The notes under the pieces are model-generated. The model was not told the DNA's origin, searched no databases, and saw only the letters and a list, made by a program, of their open reading frames with translations. A DNA stretch of 22,389 nt from a virus. Each line of letters starts with the position of its first letter. Positions within the stretch are counted from its first letter, which is position 1. Below are positions 18,600-22,389 of the stretch, piece by piece. Made by a program: the position numbers and the translations under genes. The stretch is taken from IMG/VR virus record IMGVR_UViG_3300047358_000271, positions 1 through 22,389 of that record. The stretch is one strand, 5' to 3'.

Positions 18600-20672
18600 A
18601 TGGCGCAATCAAGTAGATATTTTAGAATAGACGAAGACATCCTGTTAGAGTTTATCTACCACGATCAAGGTGACTTGGAAAAGTACAAGATTGAAGTAGA
18701 TGATAACGGTAGCGAGGTAATGTTTTTAGATACAGTAGATCAAGATCCGTATCAAGCTAGACACTTAATTAATGAATTAGGTTCTGCGGTAGTGAACTTT
18801 GATGTTACTGTTATGAGTGGTTATATTGCTGTAGAAAACTTCGCGGCTAGAACTCTACTTCTGCAAAATGGTAAGACTTACAAATTTGATTTGAGTGCTC
18901 TACCTAATCCAGCTGATTTTTCTATCTCTGGTCAATTAGGTATTTACACTTATTCTCCAGTTACTAATATTGGACAATTTACTCCAAATGTAAATGGTAA
19001 AATTTCTTACAGCTATCCAGGACTAAAGGGTGGTAAAATAATTGTAGATACTAGAGCTAATCCTCTTTTTGCATCACCAGATGAAGCAACAGGAAATGAT
19101 ATTAACCAGACAATTGGAAGATACCATGCAATTAAAACTCCTGGACCATCAGATACTACAAAGTATGCTCTTTTAGGTTACGACTCAACCGGAGATTATG
19201 ATATGCATAACTATATTAATAATAGTTTTGAATGGCAAGGTGGTAATGAGGCTGATTTATTAAATTATCAAACAGAAGCAACTCAAAATATTAACTATAT
19301 TTTATACGATAGTATTAGACTGCATTTAAAATCAGGTTTTAGTTTTTCTGCAAGAGGATATGAGGGTTTCTTATTTGAAGTTACTTCTAGAAGAACAAGT
19401 GGTATTAATAACTTTTTGACTCAGTTGGTTTATTTAAACCAAAGTAACTATGAGTTTTCAAATCCTAAACCATTTATTTTAGGAGAGACACTTTGGTCTA
19501 AATATATTAATTTAAAAATACCTACTATTGTAAATCAGAATTCAGAATTTAATGATAGGTTTTACGGAAATGGATCTCCAGGTTCAAGTGACTTAGACCT
19601 AACTGCTAATTACGGGATTAGATTTGCACTTCTAGATCAATTAAGAACTATCGAAGGTTTCGACTATGTTTATACTGCAGAAGAGAATAAGTTTACAGTC
19701 TCTAGAGAAGATGAATATGCTGATTTCACAGTTGTAGTTGAAGATGCGGAAGACGGGGATTACTTTAATATTTACGGAGAGAAAGACAATTCAATCAATA
19801 ATTTTGAGGGACATATATTAAATAGAATTCAAACGTCAGCAGATGATATTGTGGTTATGTATGACGTAGATGTATTTGAGCAAATAGGAACTGCTCAAGT
19901 AAAATCTTATACTAGTCAATTTACACAATACGAGAGTTTTAACGATCCAATAAAATTTAGACCTGTAATTAACCAAGCTAATATTGCTGTTAACTTCTCG
20001 ATTGAAGTAACAATGAGAATTTACAATCAAACAGATAATACACAGATTGTAAAAAGAGCAAGTTTAACAATAGACCAAGCTGCTAGATATGGTAAGAAGT
20101 TAAGTGCTTTAAAAATTGATAACCCAAATATATTAACTGAGGTTTACAATATACTGCCTAGCCTTGCTACTAATAAAGTTATCTCAGGTTTTATTACTGA
20201 CAATCTACCAAGATCAGTAAAAACAGTACCCGCATTTGTTGAAAGACATAATGTAATTGCTAGTTCTGCAAAAGTAAATTTAGTCGGTGCTGGTGATAAT
20301 CCAATTACAAAAGAGGTTGAAGAATTCGATACAACTGATTTTGTAAATGAAGGTGATTTATCTATTAGTATTCCTCCTTTTGCATCTTACTATAAATTTG
20401 CTATTGCTAAGAAAAGAGGAGATGATTTTGATATGATTTCATTTGAGAATGCAGAAAGAGTTATACTTACATTTAATGACGGTAAACAAAAATTAAAATT
20501 TAACCATGTCTATAATAAAGATATTGATATGGGCTTAGGTGAAGTTCTGTTTACTATTAATGAAGCTAACGCGACAAGTATTAGAGGTATGAAGACTGAC
20601 GCTTTCTATATTAGCATTGATAATGGGACCGAAGAGACTATGATTACTAAAGGTAAATTTACTATTGGATAA
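18600..20672 (+). CDS. Phage structural protein of unknown role
   Basis: A 690-aa protein with no signal peptide, membrane segment or catalytic motif. It opens with SRYFRIDEDILLEFIYHD, which I recall loosely, without a search, from structural proteins of Bacteroidota phages. Residues about 60-160 are beta strands (VVNFDVTVMSGYIAVENF, GKISYSYPGLKGGKIIVDT). The centre has Asn/Tyr-rich strands, and about residues 490-530 contain RIYNQTDNTQIVKRASLTI followed by YGKKLSALKI. The C-terminus is a beta domain. Its ATG directly follows the TAA of the upstream gene with no spacer, and its own stop overlaps the next ATG by one base (TAATG), so translation with the tail-tube-like gene downstream is probably coupled. 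A tail or baseplate component that contacts the tube is plausible from this pairing but unproven. Confidence 0.7.
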   Translation: MAQSSRYFRIDEDILLEFIYHDQGDLEKYKIEVDDNGSEVMFLDTVDQDPYQARHLINELGSAVVNFDVTVMSGYIAVENFAARTLLLQNGKTYKFDLSALPNPADFSISGQLGIYTYSPVTNIGQFTPNVNGKISYSYPGLKGGKIIVDTRANPLFASPDEATGNDINQTIGRYHAIKTPGPSDTTKYALLGYDSTGDYDMHNYINNSFEWQGGNEADLLNYQTEATQNINYILYDSIRLHLKSGFSFSARGYEGFLFEVTSRRTSGINNFLTQLVYLNQSNYEFSNPKPFILGETLWSKYINLKIPTIVNQNSEFNDRFYGNGSPGSSDLDLTANYGIRFALLDQLRTIEGFDYVYTAEENKFTVSREDEYADFTVVVEDAEDGDYFNIYGEKDNSINNFEGHILNRIQTSADDIVVMYDVDVFEQIGTAQVKSYTSQFTQYESFNDPIKFRPVINQANIAVNFSIEVTMRIYNQTDNTQIVKRASLTIDQAARYGKKLSALKIDNPNILTEVYNILPSLATNKVISGFITDNLPRSVKTVPAFVERHNVIASSAKVNLVGAGDNPITKEVEEFDTTDFVNEGDLSISIPPFASYYKFAIAKKRGDDFDMISFENAERVILTFNDGKQKLKFNHVYNKDIDMGLGEVLFTINEANATSIRGMKTDAFYISIDNGTEETMITKGKFTIG

Positions 20673-21223
20673 TGATTTTAAATAGCAGAAATAACGCATA
20701 CGATTTTAGATTCCCTAGAAAGTTTATTCCTGAGGAAGTAGCTGAGAAATACAAGAAGTATTTGAATAGAGTTCCAGGTGGACTTTTAGCAGAGCCGATT
20801 GATTTTGTTAACTATTCTATCCAAGGTCTTAATATTCCAGGTGTAGCTTTCGAACCAATTACTCAATCAGATAATGATGGTACCGTAAGAAACCATAGAG
20901 GTGCAGTACCAATTCAAAATACAATTACTAGAGAGTTTACAGTCACATTTCAGTTATTAGATGGTTTCATTAATTACTGGATTATGATGGACACTCTATT
21001 ATATTACTATGCTAGATCGACAAAACAGGCTTATATTGAACCTATGACTCTAAGAATTTTAGATGCCGAGGGAGCTTCAGTAGCCTATATGGAATTCAAT
21101 GGTATTATTATGAACTCAATTAATGAGTTAAATTTAAACATGGCAGAAAATGTATCTGATTTCAGTACTTTTGAATGTAGTTTTGTTTACAACAAACTAG
21201 ACCTGAGATTAGAAATAGAATAA
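20672..21223 (+). CDS. Tail-tube-fold protein (T4 gp19/gp54-like candidate)
   Basis: A 183-aa protein. The order of elements resembles the tail-tube fold shared by T4 gp19 and the tube-initiator gp54: an N-terminal segment (FRFPRKFIP), a strand with an 'I.IPG.....P' turn (SIQGLNIPGVAFEPI, cf. the 'LPAG...IPV' strand of gp19), a strand ITREFTVTFQLLDG (cf. 'RTFDDWTVTVMND'), a helix (NYWIMMDTLLYYY), then two strands with a hairpin and the ending MNSINELNLNMAENVSDFSTFECSFVY, like the 'NVGELQLDWD....I.TFEVTL' ending of gp19. The length is close to gp19 (163 aa). The match is judged by eye and is of fold rather than close sequence. It could be the main tube, a baseplate-tube junction or a tube-like minor protein. 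It overlaps the stop of the upstream gene by one base. Confidence 0.6.
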   Translation: MILNSRNNAYDFRFPRKFIPEEVAEKYKKYLNRVPGGLLAEPIDFVNYSIQGLNIPGVAFEPITQSDNDGTVRNHRGAVPIQNTITREFTVTFQLLDGFINYWIMMDTLLYYYARSTKQAYIEPMTLRILDAEGASVAYMEFNGIIMNSINELNLNMAENVSDFSTFECSFVYNKLDLRLEIE

Positions 21224-21225
21224 AA

Positions 21226-21234
21226 GATATATAA
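21226..21234 (+). promoter_or_regulatory. Partial TATA-like box before the small head-protein candidate
   Basis: GATATATAA here is identical to the core of the boxes at 7561-7569 and 15991-15999, but it ends only three bases before the ATG at 21238. A promoter this close would give an almost leaderless transcript, so it may be only part of the A-rich translation leader ending in 'aaact'. Confidence 0.2.
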
Positions 21235-21237
21235 ACT

Positions 21238-21615
21238 ATGAAAGATACTAAAACATTTAACGAATACTTAGTTGAGCAAAAGCTGACTGATACGGATATG
21301 AAGCTTTTACAAGAAGGCCTTCAACAAGAGTGGACTCAAGATTTAGAAGATAAAGTTGATTATGCATTAGAGCAATTTGTACAACAATACCAAAAAGAAG
21401 ATGGTACTTTTGAATTAGACAGACTAGAAGAAGCTTTTGTAAATGAAGGACTTTTAGGTTCTATCTTTGGTGGTTTAGCAGGATTTGCTTTAGGTAAATC
21501 TGTTGGTAAAGTTATTGCTAAAGTACTTGGTATTCAAAAAGGTATTTTCTACGATTTATTAACTTCCCGTTTAGTTGGCGCTGCCCTAGGTGCTGCAATG
21601 GGTAAAAGAATCTAA
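21238..21615 (+). CDS. Small glycine-zipper protein with T4-like capsid-targeting N-terminus
   Basis: A 125-aa protein. Residues 5-13 read KTFNEYLVE and align without gaps to the T4 internal-protein capsid-targeting sequence KTYQEFIAE, matching the pattern K-T-aromatic-x-E-aromatic-aliphatic-x-E. In T4 this peptide directs proteins into the prohead core and is cut after the final Glu by the gp21 protease, which favours Leu/Ile-x-Glu. LVE at 11-13 fits that rule, and LQE (24-26) and LEE (63-65) are further possible sites. Residues 14-68 are acidic and helical. Residues 70-125 are hydrophobic with regular Gly/Ala spacing (GLLGSIFGGLAGFALGKSVG, then RLVGAALGAAMGK), a glycine-zipper pattern of membrane-inserting peptides. 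Inference: a head internal protein that may enter the host with the DNA. Alternatives are a scaffold or core protein, or a holin-like peptide. It lies 14 bases after the tube-like gene. Confidence 0.65.
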   Translation: MKDTKTFNEYLVEQKLTDTDMKLLQEGLQQEWTQDLEDKVDYALEQFVQQYQKEDGTFELDRLEEAFVNEGLLGSIFGGLAGFALGKSVGKVIAKVLGIQKGIFYDLLTSRLVGAALGAAMGKRI

Positions 21616-21616
21616 A

Positions 21617-22288
21617 TTGAATTTAGTTACAGTTGACTTCTCGCTTAATTCCCCTGGTATTTGTATCTGGCAATCTAGTACGAACAGGTATCACTTTATC
21701 TCATATCTTAAACCTAATTCAGGTACAAAAGCTGAACAGCGAAGACAAGAAGAAATAGAGACATTCTCAGATGTTTCATTAATACATCAACCTGATTGGA
21801 AAGCTTCAGTAGGAGATTATTCTAAAAACGAATTCGCTAAGATAATAAGATACAAGACTACAGCAGACCATCTTATTAAATTAATCACAGGTATTACACA
21901 AACCACAGAAGATTATTACATTGCTTTCGAAGGTTCTTCTTACGGATCTAAGATGGGAACTAATAATATTATCGATATGGCAGCAGGAGCTGCAATACTT
22001 AAAGAGCAAATGATTGCTAGACTCGATGTCAAAAAATTAATGACCGTTGCACCGACTACAATTAAGAAACATGCCGGTAAAGGGAATATGAATAAGTTAG
22101 CTCTTTGGATGGCATTCTTAAATAATGTTTGTGAGTCACCTGAGTTAGCTAACAGTCCTCTATATAAATATTGTGTAAGTGAAATTGGTGAGGTTAAAAA
22201 AGTTCCGAAGCCTTTTGATGACCTAGTCGATGCTTGGTTTCTTAATCATTATTTGCTCTCGCAACTTGGGGAAAATTTGCCAGACTAA
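21617..22288 (+). CDS. RuvC-like Holliday junction resolvase / RNase H-fold nuclease
   Basis: A 223-aa protein if it starts at TTG 21617. It would cut branched DNA in the cytoplasm. Visible RuvC-type elements in order: Asp7 in the first strand (TVDFSLNSPG), Glu105 (IAFEGSSYG), a glycine/lysine loop at 148-160 (TIKKHAGKGNMNK, cf. RuvC 'vK..v.G.G.A.K'), and the final acidic helix Asp201, Asp202 and Asp205 (PFDDLVDAWFL, cf. RuvC 'D..DA.A'). These complete the expected metal-binding set. Start choice: ATG 21590 would add nine residues (MLQWVKESK) and overlap the upstream gene, in a G+C-rich stretch with no A-rich leader. TTG 21617, two bases after the upstream stop, has such a leader (gggtaaaagaatctaaa) and places the first Asp at the usual distance. 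Placement beside virion genes fits a role in debranching DNA before packaging, analogous to T4 gp49. Confidence 0.82.
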   Translation: MNLVTVDFSLNSPGICIWQSSTNRYHFISYLKPNSGTKAEQRRQEEIETFSDVSLIHQPDWKASVGDYSKNEFAKIIRYKTTADHLIKLITGITQTTEDYYIAFEGSSYGSKMGTNNIIDMAAGAAILKEQMIARLDVKKLMTVAPTTIKKHAGKGNMNKLALWMAFLNNVCESPELANSPLYKYCVSEIGEVKKVPKPFDDLVDAWFLNHYLLSQLGENLPD

Positions 22289-22389
22289 CCAAATCTCTGC
22301 TTTCAAGCCTCTTCTGGCTAGTCTCTGCTTCCGGTACTACTCTTCCCCTGAGGTTAAATACATAACTTATATGCTAGTTCCCAGAAAAG
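22289..22389. other. Terminal segment: pyrimidine-rich gap, possible start of another gene
   Basis: After the resolvase stop the + strand becomes pyrimidine-rich and less A+T-rich than the rest of the window. TCTCTGCTTTC (22294-22304) is nearly repeated as TCTCTGCTTCC (22322-22332). A 4-bp G+C stem, AGCC 22306-22309 with GGCT 22316-22319, lacks a T tract, so no terminator is claimed. TTAAATA at 22354-22360 precedes an ATG at 22371 that opens a frame reading MLVPRK to the window end. This could be the start of the next gene, but six codons are not enough to say. The same frame is open back through the gap. Confidence 0.35.

Noticed and set aside
22306-22319. Terminator hairpin after the resolvase gene
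   Set aside because: Only four base pairs form (AGCC/GGCT), and there is no following T tract.

Overview
The window looks like part of the virion-structure region of a large tailed bacteriophage, probably a myovirus distantly related to the T4 group that infects a member of the Bacteroidota. The grounds are: all genes lie on the + strand in a tightly packed row with 1-base overlaps or gaps of a few bases; the DNA is strongly A+T-rich, with AGA-dominated arginine codons and almost only TAA stops; start codons are preceded by A-rich leaders and lack Shine-Dalgarno sequences, as is usual in Bacteroidota and their phages; the proteins are long, beta-rich and rich in Asn, Asp, Ser and Thr; one fibre ends in a BACON-like domain; and there are a tail-tube-fold candidate, a T4-like capsid-targeting peptide and a RuvC-type resolvase. 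No tRNA, rRNA, CRISPR array, insertion sequence, reverse transcriptase or integrase was seen. Host and phage type are inferences.

Layout. 1-1257: 3' part of a structural protein with PKD/Ig-like ends. 1264-1827: small fibre-like protein. 1852-3792: structural protein with a central coiled coil. 3794-7522: 1242-aa structural protein with a fibronectin-III-like core. 7523-7609: the largest internal gap, with a TATA-like box and a small hairpin. 7610-16054: 2814-aa giant with N-terminal Calx-beta and cadherin-like domains, a Cys-rich middle and a long C-terminal part. 16058-17770: collagen-like fibre with a Ser/Thr stalk and a BACON-like tip. 17790-18599: membrane-anchored coiled-coil protein with a Gly-rich beta C-terminus. 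18600-20672: unknown structural protein. 20672-21223: tail-tube-like protein. 21238-21615: small glycine-zipper protein with a T4-like capsid-targeting N-terminus. 21617-22288: RuvC-like resolvase. 22289-22389: short pyrimidine-rich tail, possibly leading into another gene.

How they may work together (inference). The first five genes plus the 16058 fibre are likely baseplate, neck or tail-fibre components, with the giant protein and the collagen/BACON fibre reaching the host surface. The 18600/20672 pair are tail or baseplate parts. The 125-aa protein may be packed in the head and enter the host with the DNA. The resolvase would debranch replicated DNA before packaging, the role T4 endonuclease VII plays. 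The 17790 product may act at the host envelope.

The observations most worth following are the capsid-targeting-like peptide on a membrane-active-looking small protein, the add-on adhesin modules joined by Thr-rich linkers in two separate proteins, and the spanin-like layout of the 17790 product.
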